Source of the DNA: Diadema setosum
Taxonomy: Eukaryota; Echinodermata; Echinoidea; Diadematoida; Diadematidae
Assembly: GCF_964275005.1 (NCBI RefSeq)
Contig: NC_092695.1
Location: 7,965,832 to 8,029,831 of the forward strand
Direction: 5' to 3'
Length of the DNA stretch: 64,000 bases
In this document: positions 48,001 to 57,366 of the stretch, one piece after another
Layout: each line of letters begins with the position of its first letter
How positions within the stretch are numbered: the first letter of the stretch is position 1
Notes under the pieces: generated by a model
Seen by the model: only the letters and a program-made list of their open reading frames with translations
The model's database searches: none
Told to the model about the DNA's origin: nothing
Position numbers and translations under genes: made by a program

Positions 48001-50998
48001 GTTATAATTCCAATGTGCTACATGATGATGAATTTACAGAATGAAAATGTATGCATTGATTCTCTCGCAGTCATACAACTTGTCGCAGAAGTTATTAGTT
48101 GCATAGTACTTACACACCATGTAACTTGACTACCATAAAAGGACAGAACAAACTTGCCCTGTTTTTCCAGTTTTGCATTCACTTTAAGTCAGCCATGTCA
48201 TGCACATGAAAGATCCCGCTTCATTTATTCATTGCAAAGAGCAGGGTGTTTAACCCGGTGAAGTGATCCTGCCTCACATCCAACTGGACCCCATGGAGAG
48301 TCGGCTATTGCAGCTGAATGTGGGCTATCCAGTCATCTTCTCAGATGGAAATGAAACAAACAAAAAGCAAACAAAAACAGGACAGCTGCATTCATCTTTT
48401 TATGTTTGCTACAATAACTCTGTATTTCCAGGAAGGATAGCCAGTATGGAGGGCAACCGTCGCCACGCTGGGGTCGCTGCGGTCCATGATTGCCTGTATG
48501 CAGTCGGGGGAAGTGACGGTTCCATCTATCTCAAGAGCTGTGAGAAGTATGACCAGAGGATGAACAGGGTAAGGGAATGAGGGGGGGTTACAAAGTGAAG
48601 CACATGTACAAGGGCTCTTCATTAATCTTTCTCTTTGGTGGCCCATTCCGGCAACTTAAATCTTACAATCTGAAATTTTGGTAGTACAAGACAGAAATGT
48701 ACTTAGTTGCCTGGAATGAAAGGAAATATTACATTTTGAATCTCAGTCACCCAATCAGCCATCAAAAGATGACAGTTTGTCTAGTTTGGTGGCCCAACAT
48801 AAATTTTTAGTGGTCCCAAGCCACCAGACTACTGCTAACGTTGAACTGTGCATATACTATTAGGTGGTATATACACTGTACCTCTTCTTCATAGAATATA
48901 AAAATTCTTAAAGTCTATTTTTTGGTCCATCATTAACTTTATAGGAATGTATGTTTTGTCTTACTTATAATAGTTGCTTAATCTGAACTGAAGGCTGCTG
49001 CATGCAAGATAGTCTAAGTGATTTGCTTTTCTTTTGGTTCCCACACAATCAAGTATTAAAGTTTGTTTACTGTCAACTTTCCCCTATATCTTTTAACAAT
49101 GTGGCAGCGAATTTAGTGTAGGATTTAGTTACTTTTGTTGCATTGGTATCAATGCTGAGATTTGTATCAGTTGATATAATTCAACAGTTTATATCAGTTG
49201 TTACCTCCTTCAAGGAAGGAGGAGGTTAAGTGATCATTAGCGTCGGCTTGTCTGTTTGCAAAATAACTGAAAAAATTGTGTACAGATTGAAAATGAAACG
49301 TGCAATGACATAAACTAAAGGCTACTATTTTGGGAAATAGATTGCATGCGAGTAAGGGTGGAAATGAGTAGCTGGCTTGGCGGAGGTCTGTGCTGTCCGA
49401 GTGCTTTTCTAGTTACGAATGTGCTGCATCAATTAAAATATCCGAGGACAAATTAACCATCACATTTCTGTACCATTAAAAAAAGTGTATATGGATTGCT
49501 GAAGTACCAACCAAGCAGTTGCTGCTCATAATCTTGTGGGTGCTACATCAGCCCCTGAAGCCACTATAACAGCTTCTCTTGGCTGTAGATGACTACTGTG
49601 TAGACGGCTCTCTGCTCAGGCCCACTTTCTCAAAAAGCAGTAGACATTGCACACTTTTAGGTTACCAATGGTAGTAACAGAATTTAACTTAGTTAAGAGT
49701 TTTCAGCCATATTATTTTCTTATTATTTCTATTACTAAATATAATTTCTTCTCTATGTTTGATTGCAGTGGCTGCCAGCTGCTAGCATGAACTCGAAGAG
49801 GGGTGGTGTTGGTGTCGGATCAGTAGGGGGCAGGCTTTACGCCTCTGGAGGTTACAACGGCCAATCAAATCTGAACACTGTAGAGAGGTACTACCCAGAC
49901 GCAGACAGGTAAAGATTACATCAGGTGTTATTTGAAGTCAGCTGTGAACTCTGTAGTATAAATTGTATTGCATATTACAGCATTCAGTGTATAGTAAACA
50001 TTAATTGCCACAAATAGTGAACACTTTGCATTACAAGAATAAAAAGGATAGAAATAATACAGCAGGACTTCTCAATTTCCAAAAGATTTGATAATGTCTC
50101 TGTCTTACATTGTAGTTATGAAACATGTTTCTTCTTAGATTTTTCTTTCTGCTTGCATGAATGATAGGAGATGGTTGAAATCTACATTTTCAATATCCTT
50201 TTTTTCTTGTGCTCAAGGTAGAATTAAGTAGCAAGTATTGACCTGTACACAAGACACTGACCCTTTCAATCGATCCAAGGTAATAAGCACCTAAGCTGCA
50301 GCTAAGAACATCAAGTAAAGAAGATGCCATAGATATTCATGTAGACCTAAATTTCATGAGAGTATTATTGAACGACAATTGTGATTATATACCACCTTCA
50401 TATCCACATTGCATTTAGGGGCATTGTGTTTCAATGTATTTAAGAAATGCTGGTAAAATGTTCTATCTTTTATGGGGACGGTGCCCATAAAGCTTTTATG
50501 AGATGTCATTTCCATTGTGATAAAAGTAAACCATGCCTGCTGCTGTTTTTTTTTTTCCAGTAATATTTCATATTTGAATACCAATGTGATGGTACTAGGT
50601 ATTAGTCACTTGAAAGGATGCACTGAACATCCCAAATTGTGAAAGAAATGATTTGCAGTACAAGCAAGGCTCACAATTCACTGTCTAATTACTGTAACTC
50701 ATTTCATTGACCAGAGAGTGACACCCTACCGATGAAGTAAACTGATTATTTCTGCTCTATACCTCCTCCCAGATGGTCATTCCTGGCCCCCATGTCGGAA
50801 TGCCGGAGTGGGCACGGAGTGGCGGTCATGGGGTCCACCATGTACGCCCTGGGGGGCCACGATGGGGTGCACTACCTGAACACCGTGGAGTCCTTTGAGT
50901 CCCACTCGGGGGAGTGGCACAGTCTGGGACCCATGGGAACCAGTCGAGCCGTGGCGGGAATAGCAATCCTCAACAACGTCCCCTGCTCCACTCTCTGA
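32838..50998 (+). CDS. Kelch-like BTB-BACK-Kelch protein (KLHL8-like), ten coding exons
   Basis: Joining exons 32838-33012, 37520-37678, 38800-38928, 39571-39766, 40315-40550, 41420-41581, 47633-47839, 48432-48568, 49769-49908 and 50773-50998 gives 1767 bases, a 588-residue protein in one frame. Residues 1-37 are a linker with nine glycines (11-19). BTB is about 38-145 (KLCDVVLDVEG, IPAHRIVLAS, YFYAMFTGEM), BACK about 148-285 (HPANCLGIRNFADAHTC, KCRDLLDEAKNYHMLPER), and six Kelch repeats follow from about 299 (YAIGGYDG, FAIGGYDG, YAVGGSDG, YASGGYNG, YALGGHDG). Proteins of this plan bind Cullin-3 through BTB/BACK and recruit ubiquitination substrates through the Kelch propeller. From memory the BACK end and the ITPRKSTVG linker most resemble KLHL8, but orthology is not shown. 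Intron 4 has a GC donor. Introns 1, 5, 6 and 8 carry transposons. Confidence 0.93.
33340..33898. mobile_element. TTAA MITE, family AGGACAAGTTCACC, copy 1
   Basis: TTAA at 33336-33339 and 33899-33902. Ends AGGACAAGTTCACCTTCATT and GAAGGTGAACTAGTCCT are complementary, and the inverted arms continue about 200 bases inward (GGATTGAGAGAATGTAGCAA opposite GCATTCTCTCAATCC). piggyBac/Kolobok-type TTAA duplication; no coding capacity. Confidence 0.9.
33951..34490 (+). mobile_element. 540-bp GGGTACCTAAGG-ended element, copy 1
   Basis: Left end GGGTACCTAAGGGGGGGTCA and right end CCTTAGGTACCC are inverted over about 50 bases, including GGACTCCTCGAAACTTAC opposite its complement. Together with copy 2 it forms a 1.1-kb palindrome. 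Confidence 0.8.
34545..35071 (-). mobile_element. GGGTACCTAAGG-ended element, inverted copy 2
   Basis: Reads as the reverse complement of copy 1, with shared words CAAAACGGGCACAATTTTGTG and CTAGAACAGCCACTTTTCG. Its outer end CCTTAGGTACCC is intact, while the inner end is degenerate (GGGGGATCCGCCCCC). The spacer between copies is about 50 bases. Confidence 0.8.
35332..35896. mobile_element. TTAA MITE, family AGGACAAGTTCACC, copy 2
   Basis: TTAA at 35328-35331 and 35897-35900. Ends AGGACAAGTCCACCACC and GAAGGTGAACTTGTCCT. Same arms as copy 1, more diverged at the left. Confidence 0.9.
36343..36516. mobile_element. 174-bp CAGTGGCGGATCC-ended MITE
   Basis: Ends CAGTGGCGGATCCAG and CTGGATCCGCTCCTG are near complements. 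TAGAA lies just outside both ends, a possible 5-bp target duplication. Two C runs flank an AAATG-like core. Confidence 0.75.
36564..37426. mobile_element. TTAA MITE, family AGGACAAGTTCACC, copy 3, interrupted
   Basis: TTAA at 36560-36563 and 37427-37430. Nearly identical to copy 1 in both arms, but split by the 302-bp element at 36784-37085. Copies 1 and 2 show the unoccupied site. Confidence 0.92.
36784..37085. mobile_element. 302-bp element nested in MITE copy 3, 6-bp duplication
   Basis: Ends CAGAGACTCCAAC and GTTGGAGTCTCTG are perfect 13-base complements. AATTTC lies directly outside both ends (36778-36783, 37086-37091), and copy 1 of the host MITE has a single ATTTC there, confirming insertion. 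The interior repeats CTCCCG words on both strands. No coding capacity. Confidence 0.93.
37520..37678 (+). CDS. Kelch gene coding exon 2 (BTB core)
   Basis: Acceptor CCTCTGCAG, donor GTAAGA. Encodes GTKIPAHRIVLASFCRYFYA through EQLIDYAYSG, the heart of the BTB fold. Phase 1 at both ends. Confidence 0.95.
37698..37889. mobile_element. Pogo/Tigger-like MITE with TA flanks
   Basis: TA then CAGTGCACTCCCGTTATTAC at the left and GTTATAATGGGAGTCCACTG then TA at the right. CAGTG ends with a TTATAACG core and TA duplication are typical of pogo/Tigger members of Tc1/mariner. The ends resemble those of the 2.1-kb element at 60671-62791. Confidence 0.8.
38215..38392. mobile_element. 178-bp CAGGGCTGCCAAC-ended MITE, 6-bp duplication
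   Basis: Ends CAGGGCTGCCAAC and GTTGGCAGCCTTG match in 12 of 13 positions as complements. CGTACC lies outside both ends (38209-38214, 38393-38398). The interior has CTCACGCATTGAGCGTGAG, itself a hairpin. Confidence 0.88.
38800..38928 (+). CDS. Kelch gene coding exon 3 (BTB end, BACK start)
   Basis: Acceptor TTTTTGCAG, donor GTACCG. Encodes ELMIHIDTVQALLNTASMLQ and EFLKKQLHPANCLG, the 3-box and entry to BACK. Phase 1 at both ends. Confidence 0.95.
39571..39766 (+). CDS. Kelch gene coding exon 4 (BACK)
   Basis: Acceptor TGTTGCACAG. Encodes IRNFADAHTCTDLKLVSGRY through EDLNVQSEEEVYNAIIR. Its donor is AG|GCAAG, a non-canonical GC site confirmed by the in-frame join (phase 2) to WVYHDKANRR in exon 5. 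Confidence 0.93.
40315..40550 (+). CDS. Kelch gene coding exon 5 (BACK end, linker)
   Basis: Acceptor ACCCCTAG, donor GTGAGT. Encodes WVYHDKANRRADIAELLQET, MPLLSPRFLVDIVEAEELIK, CRDLLDEAKNYHMLPERR and the linker to the propeller. Noticeably richer in GC than its introns. Confidence 0.95.
40551..41419 (+). other. Kelch intron 5, candidate repeat remnant
   Basis: GT-AG intron. The central part (about 40955-41300) has an unusual composition with two CCAAT-type words (GACCAATCAG, GACCAATAAG) and GGGGCGGAGTC. It looks like inserted repeat or promoter-like DNA, but I cannot define its ends. Confidence 0.4.
41420..41581 (+). CDS. Kelch gene coding exon 6 (Kelch repeat 1)
   Basis: Acceptor TTTTTGACAG, donor GTAGGA. 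Encodes SIYCVGGMDCTGHSLSHVER through MNTPRSGVGVAALDGKLYAI. This repeat is the least regular of the six: it lacks the usual W after the YDP-like position. Confidence 0.93.
43240..44370. repeat. Irregular tandem repeat rich in GCGTTTAAACGC
   Basis: The phrase TGATGGACTTGCATTTGATT and its variants begin near 43495, 43613, 43796, 43922, 44041 and 44243, giving alternating spacings of about 120 and 185-200 bases. Each longer unit carries the palindrome GCGTTTAAACGC and the phrase TTTCGTATGATTATC with AACGCAAGTC. Confidence 0.85.
44460..46300. repeat. 193-bp satellite array, about ten copies
   Basis: The phrase GCGAAGAGATTATCGGGAG or a variant recurs at 44545, 44683, 44851, 45045, 45243, 45422, 45617, 45812, 46005 and 46197. 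Spacing settles at 192-198 bases after two shorter units. Each unit also has TTCATGAAATCATCGCAATC, GTGAATTCGGCC and AAGAACGCATG. The same family occurs at 61240-62560. Confidence 0.92.
47633..47839 (+). CDS. Kelch gene coding exon 7 (Kelch repeats 2-3)
   Basis: Acceptor TGCGATTAG, donor A|GTAAGT. Encodes GGYDGGKYLSTVEMFDPSTR, FAIGGYDGVSVLDTVEAYDP and the RTNRW end. Phase 1 at both ends. Confidence 0.95.
48432..48568 (+). CDS. Kelch gene coding exon 8 (Kelch repeats 3-4)
   Basis: Acceptor TATTTCCAG, donor AGG|GTAAGG. Encodes RRIASMEGNRRHAGVAAVHD and YAVGGSDGSIYLKSCEKYDQ. Ends in phase 0. Confidence 0.93.
48569..49768 (+). other. Kelch intron 8 with old MITE remnant
   Basis: GT-AG intron. At 49201-49425 a hairpin (TTACCTCCTTCAAGGAAGGA) opens a stretch ending GGCGGAGGTCTGTGCTGTCC then GAGTGCTTTTCTAGTT. 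I recall these words as a widespread animal MITE family, here degraded. Confidence 0.5.
49769..49908 (+). CDS. Kelch gene coding exon 9 (Kelch repeats 4-5)
   Basis: Acceptor TGATTGCAG, donor AG|GTAAAG. Encodes WLPAASMNSKRGGVGVGSVG and YASGGYNGQSNLNTVERYYP. Phase 0 in, phase 2 out. Confidence 0.93.
50773..50998 (+). CDS. Kelch gene coding exon 10 (Kelch repeat 6, stop)
   Basis: Acceptor CTCCTCCCAG. Encodes WSFLAPMSECRSGHGVAVMG, YALGGHDGVHYLNTVESFES and the terminal NNVPCSTL, then TGA 50996-50998. The short tail beyond the last repeat is normal for the family. Confidence 0.93.
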
Positions 50999-51252
50999 GA
51001 ATTCATGGTAGCCCTTCATCCTCTGTGTGTGAGGACTTTTGGTTGTGTCTTGAGAATGTGTGTCATCTGCTGGGGTGTGAAGTGATTCTAGTACTTTCTT
51101 TTTATTGTGCCTGTGTGTCCCAAGGAAGAAAAATGAGGGCATTATCCTTTGGGGTACTGATTGTGTGCTGCCCTTCCTGAAAAGGAATATGGAAAATTAT
51201 TTCTGAAATATTGTTAAACACTTGTCTCATCTCTCTCCCTTCACAGCCTTAA

Positions 51253-51759
51253 CTCTTTATGTGCCACATTTGCACACCCAACTCAGTTGACAGCAAGCCA
51301 AGTTTGTAATGTTCTGCTCAGACGCACAGACTCGCCCAAACCGATAGATAAATCACCAAATGCCACAGTGCGATGAAAGTGTTTCTCGCATTTCTATTCC
51401 TATCACGTGTAGCTTGCATTTATGTGGTGATTGACTAGCAAGCAGTGTTCTCTACTAGAATTAGGAGTAAATTCCAAGTTTCTGTTGCTGTTTTGTGTGC
51501 AGAAGTCATACCTCTAATAATGTAGCTACTGGTCATTTGAAAGAAAAAAAAACAACTAATAGATTTATCGTACAATTTACATCAAAGCAAAGCTTGGCAT
51601 TTTCCCTACTACTTTGCTCATTACATGTCCAGGGTAATACAAATCAGTAAAAGTTACATGATTTGAAAAACGGAATGTTTTCCAAAGCATGACTACTTTG
51701 CTGTCTCCATATATATATAATGTGGCACATAGGGGCTTTATACCATGGCACATAAAGAG
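51253..51759. mobile_element. TTAA MITE, CTCTTTATGTGCCA ends
   Basis: TTAA at 51249-51252 and 51760-51763. Ends CTCTTTATGTGCCA and TGGCACATAAAGAG are perfect 14-base complements. An inner ATGTGGCACAT near 51719 repeats the end motif. piggyBac-like. Confidence 0.9.
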
Positions 51760-53411
51760 TTAAATAGGGATGAGAAAATGAAACATTGTATGCAACCGGG
51801 ATAAGTTGAGACTTAAACAAGTTATTAAACTGAAAGTTTAATGGTTGAAATGACACAAGGCATTCATCAAGATCAGGTCAGTATTCTGTATTCAAGCAGC
51901 ATACCAAAGCTACTATGCATTGTTTTTATGCAAGTACTATTAGTTAAGTTTATAGTCAAATACCAGTCGGCAATTGTGTAAATATGGTCATGTGATAGCA
52001 GACCAGTTTTGAAGGAGACCTCTGGATGATTTTCAGACTTTTACATTTGAACAACTATAAATTAGTTATACTGAGTACAGAGTTTCAGAATGTTATAGTG
52101 ATGGGGATGAGGAATAAGAATGTTTTCAAAATTGAATGCCCCTGTTATGTTCTTCAATAAGTAGAACATACTAGGGATGTTCCCCCATGGGACAACATTT
52201 TGTCCAAACCTATGGCGAATTAATCGTAGTCGATAAACTGAATTGTGTATTCATTACAGCGGTCAAATCTTAGTGTCAATAACTATTGGACACCCACGGA
52301 AAAGTGATTTATGGCAGCTGTGCATGATAAGATGAGGAAGTGCAGATTTATTAAGCACTCTCTGCATGAGGTGGATAGACACTGAAATTGCATTTGTGTG
52401 CTGCTGGCCATGTTGGTAATGTTGCAAAGATACAGTTGTAGCTATAACAGAATATTCAGATTGACTGTATGATTGACTCTCAATGTACTTTGACTAGATA
52501 AACCCAGCTACTAGATGATGTTTGCAGTTTGGAGTAAACCGAATGTTCTAACCCGAGGGTTTATTTTTTATTTTTTATCTTTTCCAGGGAGGCTAGTAGT
52601 CCTTCAATGTGTTCTTGGGACTTTGAAACCTTCGGCTGGGTCATTCTGATGATATAAGACCATAGCATTGTGAACAGATTTAATATCATTTTTGTTGCTT
52701 TCATAAAAGGTTTGTCACACACAAGTGGAAATTTTGAATTGAAGATGTTGAAACAAATAATTTGTGAAAATTTGAAGAGATGTGACTGATGATGAAGTTT
52801 CACTTCTGTATGTCAATCATGAAAAGATGACATCCCCTTGGTACCATCACCAATATTCTCTCTTTGTGTTATGATTGTGGCATCATTTGCATTCTATTCC
52901 AGAGATTTGAAAATGAAATATGTCACATTTCAAGAAAGGGGACAAAAAATGATTGTTGAAAATTACACATCTCTTCATAGATATCTCCATTTTTTTTTTT
53001 ATTTGTGCTATAGATATAAACTCATGAATAATTTGATTTTTACTTATGTGTTCAAGAGAATGTGGTGTACATTGCTCATTAATGCGACTTAATTCATCAT
53101 TTTTGCAACGTATATGACTGTTTATGTTATCATATTCTCTAAGGATGTTTGTGTGAGGGGTGATCTCTATTTCTTTCAGCAGTCCATGTGAGGAACTGCA
53201 GAAACATACTCTATATATTTTTGTATCAAGTGTGGATGAAATTTTACAGTACTTGAGTTTCTGTTGAATCTTAATGTTATCTAATGTAAATCAGAAATGT
53301 GAATGTGCTTCCTTGATTTAATGTATTTACAGTATATTTTTCTTGATTGATAAATTCAGATACTAGGGGAGAAAAGAGGAGCAAATGTTTGTTATTGTGT
53401 ATACATGAGAG

Positions 53412-53600
53412 ATTACTATAAAACCAGAAATTTTTGCAAGAGCAAGGATTGGCGAAATAAAAATGCACGCGAAAGTTCTTGTCTACACTATATGCAGTGA
53501 ATGCCAGTGGCAATACGCAAAAAATTCATGCCACTTTTAAAGGTCATCTGCTCCAAATGGCAAAAATTTTATGCGGAAAATATTTCTGGATTTACAGTAT
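53412..53600. mobile_element. Small TA-flanked MITE
   Basis: Left end CTATAAAACCAGAAATTTTT and right end AAATATTTCTGGATTTACAG are imperfect complements, each next to TA. Confidence 0.6.
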
Positions 53601-53638
53601 ACCACATGCCACCACTGGCGCTAAATAGCAGTGCTTAA

Positions 53639-54021
53639 AGGGTGTGTACAGTTCTAGTCGAGGTGAAAATTTAGCCTTTAACATTTTGCGAGATATTCAG
53701 AAACCACTCTGTGAGATGTCAATGAGCATGCAATTTTAAGGGGTATCAAAAGTTTATTTAATGAAAATCGGTTTTGAAATGGCCGAGATATCCAAAAACA
53801 AGGTGAAACAAAGAGATCCTCATAAAAGTGTGGCCTGTCGCCTTTTATTATTATCACTTTTTTGGATATCTCAGCCATTTGAAAACCAATTTTCATCAAA
53901 TAAATGTTGAATCCTTCCTAAAATTACATGCTCTTTCATATTTCATAAGAGGTTTCTCATTATCTCACTTAGGAATGTTCAAAACATGAATCCCCACCTC
54001 AACCAGTACTGTACAGTCCCT
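53639..54021. mobile_element. TTAA MITE, family AGGGACTGTACAG, copy 2
   Basis: TTAA at 53635-53638 and 54022-54025. Ends AGGGTGTGTACAGTTCTAG and CAGTACTGTACAGTCCCT. It is the reverse-orientation relative of 23398-23784, sharing GATATCCAAAAAC and GAGGTTTCTCATTATC. Confidence 0.88.
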
Positions 54022-56149
54022 TTAAAGCCTCTGTACTTGCTGCCACTAATGAATATTGTGAGTGAAGGTGAAATTTTTACTTTAAAAAAAAAAATCTTAA
54101 GGCGCTGTCTAGTAGGACACTATTGACATTGATTTGATTTCACCGAGTGTCAACACTTTAATAGCTACTGACAAGTATTTGCATGATGTGTAAAATATTT
54201 TTGTGTTGGTATCACAGAGTGCAAATATGTGGGAATTCCCCCTGTGAAGTATCCCTTTAAAGTCCCATGTTCAAACGTTGAGATGAGGGAGTGCTGTCCT
54301 ACCATTGTATCATATTTGCTCAGCAGTCGCTGGCATTGCAATCCATGAAAATGTGGTCAAGATAATGATGTGCTATTCATAAGTTTATCTATTGTGCTTT
54401 CTGTTTGGAAATAACTTTCGCTGTATACACATGTACACATGCAAGAGCCGTAGATGCTCACTATGTAGGTAAATCTCGACGTAGTGAGAACAGACATAGC
54501 TCCCAGTACAACCATAATAATTTATGAAGTCGAATTAAGTAGAAATGTATGTACATAAAACCTGTTACCTCCGTGGATTTCAACAGCTGCATTTTGGCGA
54601 ACTCAATGACAATTTAAGAGAGATTTTGCTCATGCCGCAAATATTGATTTTCATGTTTCATCCATACACTCCAAGCTCGACATACCATTTAGTAAATAGT
54701 GGGTCTTTCGTATTTTCCATCTTCATACTTTTTCCTTCATATCTGAGCATGGATGTGCTTGATCTTACAGCATTAAGTAACTTGTACCTTTGAGGCATTT
54801 GTCTAAATGTTGATTACATGTGTTAATGTTACCTTGCTGTGTGTGTGCAAATAACCATATTACCAAAAGATTGTAGAATGGGAAAACACACTAATTTATA
54901 GCTTTCTCGACTAATCAGTTTTTGCAACAGGCTGAACTGAAGTGTCATTTTTCAAGGAGTTCATGTTCTTTGTTTTTGTACTTTGTATCCTCCTGACAAA
55001 TGTGATATTTGTATAAGATGGAATAGTGTTTTTTATGGCAGCATGACTTAAATGTCAGTTCCCATTGACAACTGTTACAATGCATCCATCCATTAGGCTT
55101 TTTGATAACTGCACACATCAAATGTGCTGTTCTTGATGTGATTGTGTAGTTCTGTGTGTATGGCTTCTCAAGTAAGTTCATTTCTTTTCCCCTCATACTC
55201 ACTGTGTATGGAATCATGATCCCATCATTGTTCTTTTTCTTATTCAGCAACAGACACAATTATAAGCATGCCACACTTTACAAAGTGAAATAATTATTCA
55301 ATTGTGATCAAATTTTTAAAACTTAAACATTCCGAATTAATCATGTGTTGGGGACTGGTAGTGAAAGTGATCAACATATATATAAAATAGGAGAAATGTT
55401 CTGTTCTTTACCATACTTTCATGTCGGCTTATCATATTTGCTTGTACATGTATCCTCTAGACTGTAGCCCCATGCATTGTATGAAACATGTTTTAGCTTC
55501 ATATTGCCACCATCTTGTCTTACCCCCTCTGCTACAGCTCAGCTTTTAAAAGTACATAAAGAGTTCTCTCATGTAGGCAGGAACTTACAAATTTGTTTGT
55601 TTGTTTGTTTGTTGGTTTTTTTTTTTTTTATTACAAGTACATAGTGTATCGCTTGTCTCTTATACTGCAAGTACAGTTGTAATTTGGAATTTCGACCAAG
55701 TTTGAGCCAAGATGTTTGGCTGTAGAGTAGTGTGTGTCAATACCCCCTCAAATCATATTTAGATGTTAAAGTGAGAAATGAAATGATGTCTTGAACTTTC
55801 TGGTATTTGCATTTCTCAGGCATCCAAGGATAAGAGTGAACTGTGTCGTGTATTTTCACCACCTTGATGAAATTCACGGTACGAAGCATGTACATGTACA
55901 CGTAGTAAACAAGATGTTTGTGTGGGCCATAGGCCTATTCTTTATCATGGGGCTCCTGTATTCAAAAGCCATACACTGCGTGATGTTTGATATTATTGTG
56001 AGAAGTCATACAAGAATCAATTTCACCGTCTGAAGGAGGAACTGCCCAGCTCAATAAAGCTTCTTTACCCACAGTACAGTTAGCTGTTTTTGCCTGTCAG
56101 TCATTAGTGCAGTACGGTCAGTGTTGTATTAAATTCGATCCTTACAGAC

Positions 56150-56703
56150 TGCTCCTTAATAAAATGACAAAAATCGAATAAAAAAAGAATATACTGACAT
56201 TTTGAAATTTCAAATTTTTTCTGAAAACATTCCTTGATCAGTCCATATGAATATTCAAATGAGCAAGTTGATGAAGTGATGCCTTCACAATTTTTTATAT
56301 TGTATATACAAGTGTAAAATTTAGAAAAATTGTTATTTTTAGCTAATATGTATGTAAAATCAGGTGTATTATTTCCATACTAAAATACTGCATCATCATA
56401 GTTAATATTTAATCTTTTTTTTTTTTTGGGTGGTTTTAAGGCAAGTTTTATATTTGTTCAGCTTGAGATTTTAGTAGTTTCTGTGTATGAAATGAATACG
56501 AAATTGTGAGAGCATGACATCATCAACTTGTTGATTTGCATATTCATAGGGACTGGTGAAGAAGTGTTTTCAAAAAAAAAAATTGAAATTTCACTGTCAT
56601 AACTTGCCTATTTCTCATTCTATTTTGATCATTTTCCCACTGTTCTGCAGGGAACTTGTTTCCCCCTTATGAAATTGATAAGATTTTGGAATGGATTTCT
56701 TCT
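56150..56703. mobile_element. TTAA MITE, family AGAGGAAATCC, copy 3, degraded
   Basis: The right end TGGATTTCTTCT then TTAA (56704-56707) is clear. The inner arms match copy 2 (GATCAGTCCATATGAATATTC; GATTTGCATATTCATAGGGAC). The left end is eroded, so its boundary is approximate. Confidence 0.65.
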
Positions 56704-56790
56704 TTAAAGAATTGCACATATTTTTTCCCCTACTTCATTCACTTTTCATTGAAGAAACAGACGTGTCCCCCTTTAAATGTTGGCCTACAT

Positions 56791-57366
56791 TAGCCGGGTT
56801 CACACGTACAAATTAGCGGGATGACGATCGCGATGCTCATCCCGAGTTTTTTTGCGAGCGTCCACACGTACCAAATTAGCGGGATAGCGATCGCGATCGG
56901 TATCCCGCTAATTTGGCGAGCGTCCACACGTACCGAATTATCCCGCTAATTGCCGATAGAGATAACAGCAAAGCCTGCAAACCTGGTCACACAGCGCCCT
57001 TCTCTATCACTGCCTGCGCGCACTTACCTTTGTCCATTGTCTTTTACGCGTCAGTGGTGTGGTTCGCGCGCTGTTGTTGTTGTGCTCCAACGAGGTGAAG
57101 GACCTCTTCGCAGAGGACTTGCTGTTGTGATGTGCGCATTGCATGATGGGATGTAAAAACTCGAGATTCTAATCCCGACCGTTCACACGTACCAGCGCGG
57201 GGCCAATTATCCCGATAATTGACGAACCAGCGCAAGATTTCTTGGGATTAGCATCGCGATGCTTATCCCGCTAATTTTCCACACGTGCAAAAAACTCGGG
57301 ATGACGATCGCGATGCAAATCTCGAGATTTGTATCCCGCTAATTGGTGTACGTGTGAACCCGGCTA
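56791..57366. mobile_element. 576-bp CpG-rich element, PIF/Harbinger-like
   Basis: Ends TAGCCGGGTTCACACGTAC and GTACGTGTGAACCCGGCTA are perfect 19-base complements. Many subterminal words repeat (CACACGTAC, TTAGCGGGAT, GATCGCGATC). Flanking bases TTA and TAC leave the duplication unclear. A minus-strand frame inside (57044-57175) reads MRTSQQQVLCEEVLHLV and could be a transposase N-terminal scrap, but this is weak. Confidence 0.8.

Larger units (their letters stand above)
50999..56080 (+). other. Probable Kelch 3' UTR and downstream sequence
   Basis: No coding signature. AATAAA hexamers occur at 53456-53461 and, in a cleaner setting (CTCAATAAAGC), at 56053-56058, so the transcript may end near either. 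The stretch contains a TTAA MITE (51253-51759), a TA-type element (about 53412-53600) and another TTAA MITE (53639-54021). The true 3' end is unknown. Confidence 0.4.
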
